Shown here piece after piece: positions 9,255 through 18,872 of a stretch of 58,447 nt of DNA. Both the position numbers and the translations under genes were made by a program. The notes under the pieces are model-generated. The model searched no databases and was not told the origin of the DNA. It saw only the letters and a program-made list of their open reading frames with translations. The DNA is from CAYVQE01 sp964633205 (lineage in GTDB: Bacteria > Myxococcota > B64-G9), in assembly GCA_964633205.1 (NCBI GenBank), contig CAZWFN010000023.1, positions 1 through 58,447 of the forward strand, in the 5' to 3' direction. How positions within the stretch are numbered: the first letter of the stretch is position 1; every line of letters begins with the position of its first letter.

Positions 9255-12200
9255 GTGAGCGCCGAGTTCGATCGCCGTTCCTTCTTCAAGCTCTTCGGGC
9301 TCGGGGCCGGCGCCGGGCTGCTGCCGGCCTGCACCGACGCCCCGGTCCAGCACCTCTATGCCTATCTGACGCCGCCGGAGGAGATCGTCCCGGGCCAGGC
9401 CACCTGGTACGCCAGCGTCTGCCGCCAGTGCCCGGCAGGCTGCGGCCTGCACGTGCGCACCCGCGAGGCGCGGCCGGTCAAGCTGGAGGGCAACCCGGAG
9501 TGTCCCATCAGCCGTGGTGCGCTCTGCCCGCGCGGCCAGGCGGCGCTCAATGGCCTGTACAATCCAGATCGGCCCTTGCAGGCCCGGGCCGGCAAGCCCG
9601 GCCACACCCAGCCGGTGACGCCGGACGAGGCGCTCGACTTCGCCGCCCGGCGGCTGGGGACCGGCGGTGGCAAGCCGGTCGCCCTGCTGACCGGTCTGCA
9701 GACCGGCAGCAGCGCTGCTCTTTGCGCGCGTTTCGCCGAACGGCTGGGCGGGCCCTGGGTGGCCTGGGAGCCGCTCCAACCCTCCGGGCTGCGCCGGGCG
9801 GCCAAGGTGCTGTTCGGCCGCGACGCGGTGCCGCGCTTCGCGCTGGATCGAGCCGACTTCGTGCTCGACCTGGGCTCGGGCGCCCTGGAGTCCTGGCTGT
9901 CGCCGGTGGCCCACGCCCGGCAGCTGACCCGGGTGCACGCCTTCGCCGGCGAGAGGCCGGCCCCCTTCGTCAGCATAGCGCCGCGGCGCGATCTGACCGC
10001 GGCCAACGCCGACGACTGGCTGTCGGTGCGCCCCGGCAGCCAGGGCGCCCTGGCGCTGGGCCTGGCGCGCCACCTGCTCGACGCCGGCCGCGGCGGGCAG
10101 CTGGCTGCGGCCGACCGCGCCCGGCTGAGCGCCTGGCTGCAGCCCCACGGCCTGGCCCAGGCCGCCGAGCGGGCCGGTTGCGACCGGGCCCGGTTGCAGC
10201 GGCTGGCCGACAAGCTGGCCCGCGCCGAGCACCCGCTGGCCCTGCCGCCGGGCGAGCATCTGCTGGGCGAGCGGGCGGCGGCCGAGCAGGCGGCGGTGCT
10301 GGTGCTCGACCTGGTGCTGGGTGCCATCGATCGCTCGGTGCTGTTCGACGCGCAGCAGGGCTGGAACACCCTGCAGCCGGCCGGCGAGCTGGCCGCGCTG
10401 CTCGAACGAGCCCGCAGCGGCGCGTTGGGCGGTGTGATCATCGCCGGCGCCAACCCGGTCTACGACTGGCCCGATTCGGCCGCGGTCGAGCGCGCCCTGG
10501 CCGGGCTGGAGCTGGTGGTGCGCATCGCCGATCTGCCCGCCGAGACCGATGCCGCGGCCGGGCTGCTGCTGCCGGCCAACCATTTTTTGGAGAGCTGGGG
10601 CGATGTCCGCTCCCGGGCCGACTGGCTGGGCGTGCAGCAGCCGGTGCGCAGCGCCGCCGGCGACTGCCGCCAGCTCGAGGACTGGCTGATCGCCCTGGCC
10701 GCCCGGCTGGGCCGGGCCCTGCCCTGGGCCGACTTCCGCCAGTGCCTGGCCCAGCAATGGGCCGGGCTGCAGCAGCGGCTGGCCCCGGCCAGCAGCTCAA
10801 AGCGCTTCTTCGAGTCGGCCCTGGCCAACGGCGGCCTGCGCATCCCGCAGCGCGACCAGGATAAAAATTCGGCCCCGGCCACCGAAACTCCAGAGTCGAC
10901 TGATGGCTCCGCTGCACCGGAGGCAAGCGATGCCGCCGCCGAAGCGAAGGCGGTCCTGCGCGCCGAGCGGCTGGAGCCGCTGGAGCCGGCCGCGGCGCCG
11001 GCGGAGCCCTGGCTGCTGGTCTATCCCTCGATCCGGCTCTACGACGGCCGCACCGCCGCCTTCCCCTGGATCCAGGAGCTGCCCGACTCGCTGACCCAGA
11101 CCGTCTGGGACACCCCGCTGGAGCTGTCGGCCGCACTGGCCGCCAAGCTGGGCCTGAGCTCGGGCGATCGCATCGCGCTCAGCGGCGCCGGCGGCCGCAT
11201 CGAGGCAACCGCCCGGGTGCTGCCCGGCATGCGCGACGACCTGGTGGCCATGCCCCTGGGCGGCGGCCGGCGCGGCGCCGGCCGCTACGCCGACGGCCGC
11301 GGCGCCCGCGCCAGCAGCCTGCTCGCGCCGCGGCTGGCCGCCGGCGGTGGGCTGGCCTGGCTGCAGACCGGGGTGTCCATCGAGCGGCTCGGCGGCGGCG
11401 AGCTGCTGACGGTCGAAGGCGATCCGCGCACCCACGGCCGGCCCATCGTGCCCAGCGTGGCGCTGGACGACGCGCTGGCCGGGGTCTTTCCCAAGCAGAC
11501 GCTGCACGGCCAGATCATGGTCGACGTGGCCAGCGGTGAGGTGGTGCGCCAGGGCGACCACGGGCCCGAGCGCTGGCAGCCGCCCAAGCGGCCGCCGCCG
11601 GGCGAGCGCCCGAAGAACAGCTTCTACCCGGCGCACGAGTTCCCGGAGCACATGTGGGGCCTGACCGTGGACCTGGACCGCTGCATCGGCTGCGGCGCCT
11701 GTGTGGTGGCCTGCCAGGCGGAGAACAACGTGGCCTGGGTGGGCCCCGAGGGCATACAGCTGGGCCGCGAGATGCACTGGCTGCGCATCGAGCGCTACTG
11801 GGTCGAGTCGGCCGCCGGCGCGCTGGACGGCCCGCGGCCGCGTTTCATCCCCATCATGTGCCAGCACTGCGAGAACGCGCCCTGCGAGCCGGTGTGCCCG
11901 GTCTTCGCCGCCTACCACACCCGCGACGGGCTCAACGCCCAGATCTACAACCGCTGCGTGGGCACCCGCTACTGCGCCAACAACTGCCCCTACAAGGTGC
12001 GGCGCTTCAACTGGTTCGACTACGCGTGGCCCGAGCCGCTGGAGCAGCAGCTCAACCCGGACGTGGTGGTGCGCTCGGCCGGCGTGATGGAGAAGTGCAC
12101 CATGTGCGTCCAGCGCATCCGCGAGAAGTGGAACCGGGCCAAGGCCGAGGGCCGCGCGCTGGCCGAGGGCGAGATCGTACCGGCCTGCGCCCAGACCTGT

Positions 12201-12374
12201 CCCACCGGCGCCATCCGTTTCGGCGACCGCAAGGACGACGCGGCCGCCGTGGTGCGCCTGGCCGCCGACGGCCGCGCCTACCGGCTGCTGGACTACTACC
12301 TGAACGTGAAACCGGCCGTGTCCTATCTGTGCAAGGTCGACCGCGGGCCGCGGCCCGGCAGGCGCGAGGGCTGA
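9255..12374 (+). CDS. actB: Alternative complex III subunit ActB (molybdopterin-oxidoreductase-like domain fused to 4Fe-4S ferredoxin domain)
   Basis: Large peripheral iron-sulfur subunit of quinol:cytochrome c/oxidase oxidoreductase, 1039 aa. A twin-arginine signal DRRSFFKLFGLGAGAGLLPA ends in Cys and may be lipidated. An N-terminal cluster motif CRQCPAGCGLHV is followed by GALCPRG. The molybdopterin-family fold spans ~50-790; in the known complex this domain holds no cofactor. The NrfC-like C-terminus (~800-1025) carries CIGCGACVVACQ, CQHCENAPCEPVCPV, CVGTRYCANNCPY, CTMCVQR and CAQTCPTGAI. The GTG at 9255 is preceded by AGGGGGC and by a promoter. Confidence 0.92.
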   Translation: MSAEFDRRSFFKLFGLGAGAGLLPACTDAPVQHLYAYLTPPEEIVPGQATWYASVCRQCPAGCGLHVRTREARPVKLEGNPECPISRGALCPRGQAALNGLYNPDRPLQARAGKPGHTQPVTPDEALDFAARRLGTGGGKPVALLTGLQTGSSAALCARFAERLGGPWVAWEPLQPSGLRRAAKVLFGRDAVPRFALDRADFVLDLGSGALESWLSPVAHARQLTRVHAFAGERPAPFVSIAPRRDLTAANADDWLSVRPGSQGALALGLARHLLDAGRGGQLAAADRARLSAWLQPHGLAQAAERAGCDRARLQRLADKLARAEHPLALPPGEHLLGERAAAEQAAVLVLDLVLGAIDRSVLFDAQQGWNTLQPAGELAALLERARSGALGGVIIAGANPVYDWPDSAAVERALAGLELVVRIADLPAETDAAAGLLLPANHFLESWGDVRSRADWLGVQQPVRSAAGDCRQLEDWLIALAARLGRALPWADFRQCLAQQWAGLQQRLAPASSSKRFFESALANGGLRIPQRDQDKNSAPATETPESTDGSAAPEASDAAAEAKAVLRAERLEPLEPAAAPAEPWLLVYPSIRLYDGRTAAFPWIQELPDSLTQTVWDTPLELSAALAAKLGLSSGDRIALSGAGGRIEATARVLPGMRDDLVAMPLGGGRRGAGRYADGRGARASSLLAPRLAAGGGLAWLQTGVSIERLGGGELLTVEGDPRTHGRPIVPSVALDDALAGVFPKQTLHGQIMVDVASGEVVRQGDHGPERWQPPKRPPPGERPKNSFYPAHEFPEHMWGLTVDLDRCIGCGACVVACQAENNVAWVGPEGIQLGREMHWLRIERYWVESAAGALDGPRPRFIPIMCQHCENAPCEPVCPVFAAYHTRDGLNAQIYNRCVGTRYCANNCPYKVRRFNWFDYAWPEPLEQQLNPDVVVRSAGVMEKCTMCVQRIREKWNRAKAEGRALAEGEIVPACAQTCPTGAIRFGDRKDDAAAVVRLAADGRAYRLLDYYLNVKPAVSYLCKVDRGPRPGRREG

Positions 12375-12377
12375 GCC

Positions 12378-13712
12378 ATGGCCGCATCGACCTACGCCGA
12401 CATCACCCGCGATACCCTGGCCCCGCTGTCGCGGCCGCGGCGCTCGTACTGGCTGGTGGTCTTTTTCCTGCTGTTCTTGGTCTGTCTGCTCTTCGCCGCC
12501 TGGGGCTACCAGATCGCCACCGGGGTGGGGGTCAGCGGCCTGGGCAACCCGGTGGGCTGGGGCACCTACATCACCACCATGGTGTTCTGGATCGGCATCG
12601 GCCACGCCGGCACCCTGATCAGCGCCATCCTGTTTCTGCTGCGCGCCCGCTGGCGCACCTCCATCTACCGCATCTCCGAGGCCACCACCATCTTCGCCCT
12701 GAGCGCGGCCGGGCTCTTTCCGCTGATCCACGTCGGCCGGGTGTGGGTGGCCTGGTACCTGATCCCCTATCCCTCGGGCCGCGAGCTGTGGCCCAACTTC
12801 CGCTCGCCGCTCGAGTGGGACGTGCTGGCCATCTCCACCTACCTGACCATCAGCCTGATCTTCTTCGCCATCGGGCTGATCCCGGACATGGCCACCCTGC
12901 GCGACAAGTCCAGCGGCCTGAAAAAGCGCATCTACGGCCTGCTGGCCCTGGGCTGGACCGGCTCGGCTCGGCAGTGGAAGCACTACACCGCCGGTTACCT
13001 CTTCTTCGCCGCCCTGGCCACGCCGCTGGTCATCTCGGTCCACTCGGTGGTGTCCTGGGACTTCGCCATGTCGGTGCTGCCCGGCTGGCACACCACCATC
13101 TTCGCGCCCTACTTCGTGGCCGGCGCCATCCTGTCGGGCCTGGCCATGGTGATGACGGTGGTCATCCCCATGCGCAAGATCCTCAACCTGGATCACATCA
13201 TCACCGCCGGCCACCTGGCGGCCATGGCCAAGCTGACCATCCTGGTGTCGCTGATCGTGGGCTATGCCTACGCGGTGGAGTTCTTCATCGCCTGGTACTC
13301 GGGCAACGAGTACGAGCAGACGGTCTTCGCCTACCGGCCCACCGGGGACTACTGGTGGGTGTTCTGGACCATGGTCACCTGCAACGCGCTGGTGCCGCTG
13401 CTGTTTTTCTTCCGTCGCTTCCGGCGCGATCTGCGGCTGATGTTCGTCATCGCGCTGCTGATCAACGTGGGCATGTGGTTCGAGCGCTTCAACATCATCG
13501 TCACCTCGCTGGCGCGCGACTTTCTGCCCTTCGCCTGGGGCGAGTACTCGATGAGCTGGGTCGAGGCGGCCATCCTGCTGGGCTCCTTCGGCCTGTTCTT
13601 CCTGCTGGTGGTGCTGTTCGTCAAGTTCCTTCCGGCCATCGCCGGCACCGAGCTCAAGGAGGCGGCCGCGCCGCCGCTGCGCGCGGGCCAGGAGGGGGAG
13701 GGGACGCAGTGA
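12378..13712 (+). CDS. actC: Alternative complex III subunit ActC (NrfD/PsrC-family quinol-binding membrane protein)
   Basis: 444-aa polytopic protein with about ten transmembrane helices, predicted to hold the quinol site next to ActB. Conserved NrfD-family stretches include YITTMVFWIGIGHAGTLIS and HVGRVWVAWYLIPYP. The C-terminus includes NVGMWFERFNIIV. Starts 3 nt after the actB stop and overlaps actD (GTGA). Paralogue of the ActF-like protein in the same operon. Confidence 0.92.
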   Translation: MAASTYADITRDTLAPLSRPRRSYWLVVFFLLFLVCLLFAAWGYQIATGVGVSGLGNPVGWGTYITTMVFWIGIGHAGTLISAILFLLRARWRTSIYRISEATTIFALSAAGLFPLIHVGRVWVAWYLIPYPSGRELWPNFRSPLEWDVLAISTYLTISLIFFAIGLIPDMATLRDKSSGLKKRIYGLLALGWTGSARQWKHYTAGYLFFAALATPLVISVHSVVSWDFAMSVLPGWHTTIFAPYFVAGAILSGLAMVMTVVIPMRKILNLDHIITAGHLAAMAKLTILVSLIVGYAYAVEFFIAWYSGNEYEQTVFAYRPTGDYWWVFWTMVTCNALVPLLFFFRRFRRDLRLMFVIALLINVGMWFERFNIIVTSLARDFLPFAWGEYSMSWVEAAILLGSFGLFFLLVVLFVKFLPAIAGTELKEAAAPPLRAGQEGEGTQ

Positions 13713-14260
13713 GCCGCCGGGCGGACACCGGCGTGGTGGGCTCTTTCGCCCACCTCGACAGCCTGCTGGCGGCCATCGCCGCGGTGCGCCGCGAGGGCTG
13801 GGAGCTCGAGGTCTTCTCGCCCACGCCGCGCCACGAGATCGCCCACGCCCTGGCCGGGCGCAAGTCGCCGGTGCGCTACATTACCTTCACCGGCGCGGTC
13901 ACCGGGCTGGCGATCGCCTTTCTGCTGACCATCGGCTCGTCGCTGATCTGGAACCTGATCGTGGGCGGCAAGCCGGTGGTCTCCATCGTGCCCTTCATGG
14001 TGCCGGCCTTCGAGCTGACCATCCTGCTGGGCGGGCTGGCCACCCTGCTGGCCATCCTGCACTTCGGCCGCGTGCCCAGCCGCCGCTCGGCCGGCTACGA
14101 CCCGGCCTTCAGCGATGACCGCTTCGGCCTGTTCGCCCGGGTGCCGGCCGAGCAGTTCGCCGCCGCCCGCGCGCTGCTCGAGGACTACCGGGCCGAGCGC
14201 TGCTGGACGGTGCCGGCGGAGCCCGAAAAACCCGACGGGCCCGAGGAGGCGCGGCCATGA
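13709..14260 (+). CDS. actD: Alternative complex III subunit ActD (DUF3341)
   Basis: 183-aa membrane subunit. An N-terminal soluble domain (VVGSFAHLDSLLAAIAAVRREGW) is followed by two transmembrane helices (FTGAVTGLAIAFLLTIGSSL; FELTILLGGLATLLAILHF) and a conserved tail DDRFGLFARV. Start GTG at 13709 overlaps the actC stop by 4 nt and follows a purine-rich AGGAGGGGGAGG. It overlaps the next gene by ATGA. Confidence 0.9.
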   Translation: MSRRADTGVVGSFAHLDSLLAAIAAVRREGWELEVFSPTPRHEIAHALAGRKSPVRYITFTGAVTGLAIAFLLTIGSSLIWNLIVGGKPVVSIVPFMVPAFELTILLGGLATLLAILHFGRVPSRRSAGYDPAFSDDRFGLFARVPAEQFAAARALLEDYRAERCWTVPAEPEKPDGPEEARP

Positions 14261-15627
14261 GCAGTGCGGCCCAGCAGACGGCGGTGGCCGCAGGGGCCGA
14301 GGCCGCGGTGGAGCCGGCGGCCGCCGACCGCGCCGCCGTGGTCGACGCCGTGCTCGAACGCGGCCCGGTGGGCCTGCCGCCCTGGCTGCGCCGCGCCTGT
14401 TGGCTGCTGGCCGGCCTGGGTCTGGCGGCCCTGGCGGTCGGCCTGCTGGCCGGCGAAGCGGCCTGGACGGTCACGGCCTTGCTGGTGGCCAGCCTGGTGG
14501 TGGCCGGCGCGGCCCAGGTGGGCGTGATCTGGTCGGCCGTGTTCGAGATGACCAACGCCCGCTGGGGCCGCTCCTACCGCCGCCTCGCCGAGCTCAGCCT
14601 GGCCGCCGCCCCGGTGGCCCTGCTGGGCCTGCTGGTGCTGCTGGTCAGCGCGCCCTGGTGGGTGCCCTTCGCCGACATGCACCTGCCCGGCGGCAAGGGG
14701 GTCTGGCTGTCGCTGCCCTTCTGGGCGCTGCGCAACGGGCTGGCCGTGCTGGGGCTGTTCCTGCTCAGCCTGGTCTACCTGCGCCATTGCCTGCGCCCGG
14801 ATCTGGGCCTGGCCGCCCGCCGCGGCAAGGCCTTCAGCGGCTGGCTGGCCGCCCGCTGCGGGCGCGATTTCGGCGACCCCGATGCCGAGATCGCCCGCGC
14901 GGCCCGGCAGCGCAAGCGGCTGTCGCCGGTGCTGTGTCTGGCCTATGCCTTCGTCTACTCCATGGTGGGCTTCGACCTGGTCATGGCGCTCGACGTGTGG
15001 TGGTACTCGACCCTGTTCGGCGCCTACCACTTCATCGGCAACGTCTATCTGGGCCTGGCGCTGCTCATCCTGCTGGCCGTGGTCCTGCGCGATCGGCTGG
15101 GCCAGCCGCGCTTCTTCTCGGCCAAGCACTTCGGCATCGCCGGGGCCATGCTGTTCGCCTTCTGCTTCCTGATGGGCGACTTCTTCTGGAGCCAGTTTCT
15201 GACCATCTACTACGCCGACCTGCCCGAGGAAGCGGGCTGGGTGATCCAGCGCACCATGGACCCGGAGCTGCCCTACGCCCCGCTGGCCTGGGCGGTGCTG
15301 GCGGGCTTTTTCGGCATCCCCTTCCTGGCGCTGCTGTTCCGGGCGGTCAAGTGGGTGCCGCGGCGGCTGGCGGCGGTGGCGCTGGTGGTGGTGCTGGCCA
15401 TGATCGTCGAGCGTTTCCTGACCGCGGCCCCGCCCTTGCTGGCCCTGGAGCCGGGCGCGGCCGCCTGGCGCATGTGGCTGCCGCTGGGCCTGGCGCTGGT
15501 GGCGGCGCTGGGTGCGCTGGGCGCCGGCGGGCTGCTGCTGGACCGGTTGATGCGCCAGGTGCCGCTGCTGCCCATCACCGATCCGCTGCTGCTGGCCAGC
15601 CTCGAGGACGAGGAGGAACGGCCCTGA
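14257..15627 (+). CDS. actF: Alternative complex III subunit ActF-like (second NrfD-type/quinol:cytochrome c oxidoreductase membrane subunit)
   Basis: 456-aa polytopic membrane protein with about ten hydrophobic helices. Family features include VIWSAVFEMTNARWGRSYRR, YAFVYSMVGFDLVMALD and WWYSTLFGAYHFIGN. By homology it is the ActC-like second membrane subunit. Translationally coupled at both ends (ATGA with actD, TGATG with actA). The position before actA differs from the usual A-B-C-D-E-F order. Confidence 0.88.
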   Translation: MSSAAQQTAVAAGAEAAVEPAAADRAAVVDAVLERGPVGLPPWLRRACWLLAGLGLAALAVGLLAGEAAWTVTALLVASLVVAGAAQVGVIWSAVFEMTNARWGRSYRRLAELSLAAAPVALLGLLVLLVSAPWWVPFADMHLPGGKGVWLSLPFWALRNGLAVLGLFLLSLVYLRHCLRPDLGLAARRGKAFSGWLAARCGRDFGDPDAEIARAARQRKRLSPVLCLAYAFVYSMVGFDLVMALDVWWYSTLFGAYHFIGNVYLGLALLILLAVVLRDRLGQPRFFSAKHFGIAGAMLFAFCFLMGDFFWSQFLTIYYADLPEEAGWVIQRTMDPELPYAPLAWAVLAGFFGIPFLALLFRAVKWVPRRLAAVALVVVLAMIVERFLTAAPPLLALEPGAAAWRMWLPLGLALVAALGALGAGGLLLDRLMRQVPLLPITDPLLLASLEDEEERP

Positions 15628-16151
15628 TGGCCCGGCTGGCGCGCAAACACCGGCTGACCGCATCCGGGCTGGTGCTGGCCGTGGCCGTCGCCGCCGGCGG
15701 GCTGGTCTTCTTCCACTGGTTCGGCCCCGAGGTCTCGCTGGGCCACGAGCAGCCGATCGCCTTTTCGCATCGGGTGCATGTGATCAACAAGCGCATCGAC
15801 TGCTACTACTGCCATCCCTACCCGGAACGCTCGCTCAACGCCGGCCTGCCATCGGTGCGCAAATGCATGGGCTGTCACGAGTACATTATCCCCGAGCATC
15901 CCCAGATCCAGAAGCTGCACGGCTACTGGGAACGGGGTGAGCCGCTGGAATGGGTGCGGGTCTACTACAACCCGGAGCACGTGTACTTTCCGCACTACCG
16001 CCACCTGGGCCAGGGGGTCGAGTGCGCCGAATGCCACGGCGCGGTCGAGCACATGGACCGGCTGGCGACGCGCACCTTCTACATGGGCTTCTGCCTGGAC
16101 TGCCACCACCAACGCGAGGCCAACCGTGAGTGCACGGCCTGTCATCAGTGA
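15627..16151 (+). CDS. actA: Pentaheme cytochrome c subunit ActA of alternative complex III
   Basis: 174 aa, one N-terminal membrane anchor (residues ~10-33) and five CXXCH heme sites: CYYCH, CMGCH, CAECH, CLDCH and CTACH. Family features are AFSHRVHVINKRIDCYYC and FPHYRHLGQGVECAECHGAV. It would receive electrons from ActB and pass them to a cytochrome c or directly to the oxidase encoded next. Start overlaps the actF stop (TGATG). Confidence 0.9.
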   Translation: MARLARKHRLTASGLVLAVAVAAGGLVFFHWFGPEVSLGHEQPIAFSHRVHVINKRIDCYYCHPYPERSLNAGLPSVRKCMGCHEYIIPEHPQIQKLHGYWERGEPLEWVRVYYNPEHVYFPHYRHLGQGVECAECHGAVEHMDRLATRTFYMGFCLDCHHQREANRECTACHQ

Positions 16152-16159
16152 GGTGTGAC

Positions 16160-17584
16160 GTGGAAGCGACGTCGACCTCCCCAACTCCGTCCGCCGCCGA
16201 GTCCATCGTCGCCGCAGCGGACGCGCCGGGCGCCGAGCGCGTCGACACCCTGGCGCCGCGCATCTTCTTCGTCACCGCGGCGCTGTGGATGTTCGTGGCC
16301 ACCCTGCTCGGACTGCACATGGCCATACAGCTGGCGGTGCCCGAGTTTCTGGGCAACATCCCGCAGCTGCTGTTCAGCCGGCTGCGGCCGGCGCATGTCA
16401 ACCTGGTGGTGTTCGGCCTGGTGCTGCCCGGCCTGATGGGCGCCGCCCTGGTGGTGATCCCGGCCATCTGCCGCACCCGCCTCTTCGCGCCGCGGCTGGC
16501 GGCCGCGGCGGCGGTGATCTGGAACGGGCTCAACGTGGCCATCCTGGCCACCCTGGTCCACGGGCTGAACCAGGGCCGCGAGTACGCCGAGCTGATCTGG
16601 TCGCTGGATGTGGTGGTGCTGGTGCTCTACGGCATGCTGATGGTGTCCATCTTCGGCACCATCGCCCGCCGCCGGGAGCGGCTGCTCTACGTGTCGGCCT
16701 GGTACATCGGCGGCGGGCTGTGCTGGACGGCGGTGGTCTGGTTCGTGGGCAACGCCATGTGGAACCCGGACACCGGTTCGCTGGCCGGCATCAACGACGC
16801 CATTCTGAACTGGTTCCACGGCCACAACGTGCTGGGGCTGGTGATCACGCCGCTGGCGGTGGGCGCCGCCTACTACGTGATCCCGCACGCCACCCGCACC
16901 CCCATCTACAGCCACACCCTGTCGCTGCTGGGCTTCTGGATGCTGCTGTTCGTCTACACCCACACCGGTACCCACCACCTGCTGCAGGCGCCGGTGCCGC
17001 AATGGCTCAAGGTGCTCAGCGTGGTCGACTCGGTGGCGCTGCTGATCCCGGTGTTCGCCTTCCTGGCCAACGTCTGGCTGCCCATCAAGGAGCGCTACCA
17101 GCGCATCCACGACAACGTGGGCGCCAAGATGGTCTTCGTGGGCACCATCTGGTACTTCCTGACCTGCGTCCAGGGCCCGCTGCAGTCGCTGCCCAGCGTG
17201 CAGCGGCTGACCCACTTCACCAACTGGGTGATCGGCCACGCCCACATCGCCTTGCTGGGCTTCGCCGGCTTCATCGCCATGGGCGCCGTCTACTACTTCC
17301 TGCCGCGGGTGACGGGCCGCGAGTTGTGGTCGCGCATGCTGGCCGAGGTGCAGTACTGGCTGCTGCTCATCGGGTTGATCGCCTTTTTCCTGATCCTGAC
17401 CAGCGTCGGGCTGATCCAGGGCCAGGCCTGGATCAACGGCGAGGTGATCTACCGGCTGTTGCCCGAGATGGCGCTGTACATGGTCTTGCGGGCTCTGTTC
17501 GGGGTGATGATCGTGACCGGGGCGGTGATCTTCTCGGTCAACGTGATCATGACCCTGCGCCGGGGCAAGGCGGTGGCGCCATGA
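16160..17584 (+). CDS. ccoN: cbb3-type cytochrome c oxidase subunit I
   Basis: Catalytic heme-copper subunit, 474 aa, about 12 transmembrane helices. Likely heme and CuB ligands lie in LRPAHVNLVVFG (low-spin heme His), WFHGHNVLGL (CuB His and the cbb3-type region), THTGTHHLLQAPVPQW (CuB His-His) and VIGHAHIALLGFAGF (heme His pair). The GTG at 16160 was chosen because GAGGTG lies just upstream; in-frame GTGs at 16130 and 16148 fall inside or against the end of actA. Confidence 0.92.
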   Translation: MEATSTSPTPSAAESIVAAADAPGAERVDTLAPRIFFVTAALWMFVATLLGLHMAIQLAVPEFLGNIPQLLFSRLRPAHVNLVVFGLVLPGLMGAALVVIPAICRTRLFAPRLAAAAAVIWNGLNVAILATLVHGLNQGREYAELIWSLDVVVLVLYGMLMVSIFGTIARRRERLLYVSAWYIGGGLCWTAVVWFVGNAMWNPDTGSLAGINDAILNWFHGHNVLGLVITPLAVGAAYYVIPHATRTPIYSHTLSLLGFWMLLFVYTHTGTHHLLQAPVPQWLKVLSVVDSVALLIPVFAFLANVWLPIKERYQRIHDNVGAKMVFVGTIWYFLTCVQGPLQSLPSVQRLTHFTNWVIGHAHIALLGFAGFIAMGAVYYFLPRVTGRELWSRMLAEVQYWLLLIGLIAFFLILTSVGLIQGQAWINGEVIYRLLPEMALYMVLRALFGVMIVTGAVIFSVNVIMTLRRGKAVAP

Positions 17585-18597
17585 CCATCCACATGAACGC
17601 CAAGGTGGTGGCCTTCGGCACCACCGCGGTCATCATCGCCATCGTCATCGCCGTGGTGCTGGTACCCTACGAGACCTTCCACGAAGGCCACCGGCCTTCG
17701 GACATCTTCCGCGAGTGGACCGAACTGGAGCGCCAGGGCCGGCAGGTTTACTTCGAGAACGCCTGCTACAACTGCCACAGCCAGTACATCCGCTCGGTCG
17801 ACTGGGGCCTGGGCGCGGAGCGGCTGGCCCAGCCGGGCGACTACCACCAGCAGACCCCGCCGCTGCTGGGCTCCATCCGCACCGGCCCCGACCTGTCGCA
17901 GGAGGGCGGCGAGCACACCGACGACTGGCACGAGGCCCATTTCCACAACCCGCGCTTCACCCGGCCCGAGTCGATCATGCCCAAGTTCGGCTTCCTGTCG
18001 GCCCAGCAGACCCGGGCCCTGATCGCCTACGTGCAGAGCCTGGGCTACAAGGATGCCGACGCCCGGGTGCGGCGCCAGCTCGAGTGGCGCGCCGAGGCCA
18101 TCGCCGCCTACGAGCGCGGGTCCGATGCCAACATCCGTTGGCTGCACGCCCACGTGCCCCAGGGCTGGCTGGAGGTGCCCAGCCCCTATCCGGCCACCGA
18201 GGTCGGTCTGGCCCGCGGCGCCACCATCTACCAGCGCTTCTGCATCGGCTGCCACGGGGCGGTGGGCGACGGGCAGGGACCGGCGGCGGCTTTCATCTAT
18301 CCACCGCCGCTGAACTTCACCACGCTGAAGCGCCACGCCGACGCCAGCGGCGGCATGATCTACTATCAGATCATGAACGGCGTCACCGGCACGGCCATGC
18401 CCTACTTCAAGCGCGAGCTCGAGAGCGAGAAGATCTGGGACGTGGGCAACTACGTGGCCAAGTACTTCATCGACAACCTGGACGCCGACGGCGAGCCGGC
18501 GGGCATCGACGCCGCCTACGAGCCGGCCCCCGAGTTCCACGACAACGAGGCCGGCAGCGACGGACGGGACCCCGCCGCAGCGACCGGAGGAGGCTGA
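17581..18597 (+). CDS. ccoO: CcoO-cytochrome c fusion (cbb3 oxidase subunit II with an added C-terminal heme domain)
   Basis: 338 aa. One N-terminal helix is followed by the CcoO signature QVYFENACYNCHSQYIRS (heme c, residues ~55-75) and RTGPDLSQEGG. After about residue 200 a second class I cytochrome c domain begins, with the heme site FCIGCHGAVGDGQGPAAAF and Met-containing GTAMPYFKREL. In ordinary cbb3 oxidases the additional hemes are on a separate CcoP; here one such domain is fused to CcoO. The ATG overlaps the ccoN stop (ATGA). Confidence 0.9.
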   Translation: MTIHMNAKVVAFGTTAVIIAIVIAVVLVPYETFHEGHRPSDIFREWTELERQGRQVYFENACYNCHSQYIRSVDWGLGAERLAQPGDYHQQTPPLLGSIRTGPDLSQEGGEHTDDWHEAHFHNPRFTRPESIMPKFGFLSAQQTRALIAYVQSLGYKDADARVRRQLEWRAEAIAAYERGSDANIRWLHAHVPQGWLEVPSPYPATEVGLARGATIYQRFCIGCHGAVGDGQGPAAAFIYPPPLNFTTLKRHADASGGMIYYQIMNGVTGTAMPYFKRELESEKIWDVGNYVAKYFIDNLDADGEPAGIDAAYEPAPEFHDNEAGSDGRDPAAATGGG

Positions 18598-18598
18598 G

Positions 18599-18859
18599 AT
18601 GGCGACCCAGATGCTGATCGTCTATTTGGTCGGCGGCGCCGCCTTCGCGCTGTTCGTGCTGGTCTGGGCGCTGCGTTCGCGGCAGTTCCAGGAGCAGGAG
18701 CGGGCCAAGTGGCTGCCGCTGCGCGATCTGGAAGACGACGAGGTGGATCGCCCGCCGCCGAAACGGGTGACCCCGTCGGTGTTCATGATCTTCGTGATCC
18801 TGGTGGCCGGTCTGGGCGTGTTGGCGCACCTGGCGGTGCGGCTGCTGCTGATCGACTGA
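18599..18859 (+). CDS. CcoS-like small membrane protein with an extra C-terminal helix
   Basis: 86 aa with two helices. The first half (LVGGAAFALFVLVWALRSRQ followed by FQEQERAKWLPLRDLE) resembles CcoS/FixS, a cbb3 maturation factor needed for cofactor insertion. A second transmembrane helix (VFMIFVILVAGLGVLAHLAV) is not part of ordinary CcoS. The assignment rests on the helix-WALRS-QF pattern and location; it may instead be a structural small subunit. Confidence 0.55.
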   Translation: MATQMLIVYLVGGAAFALFVLVWALRSRQFQEQERAKWLPLRDLEDDEVDRPPPKRVTPSVFMIFVILVAGLGVLAHLAVRLLLID

Positions 18860-18872
18860 GCGAGGAGGGCGC

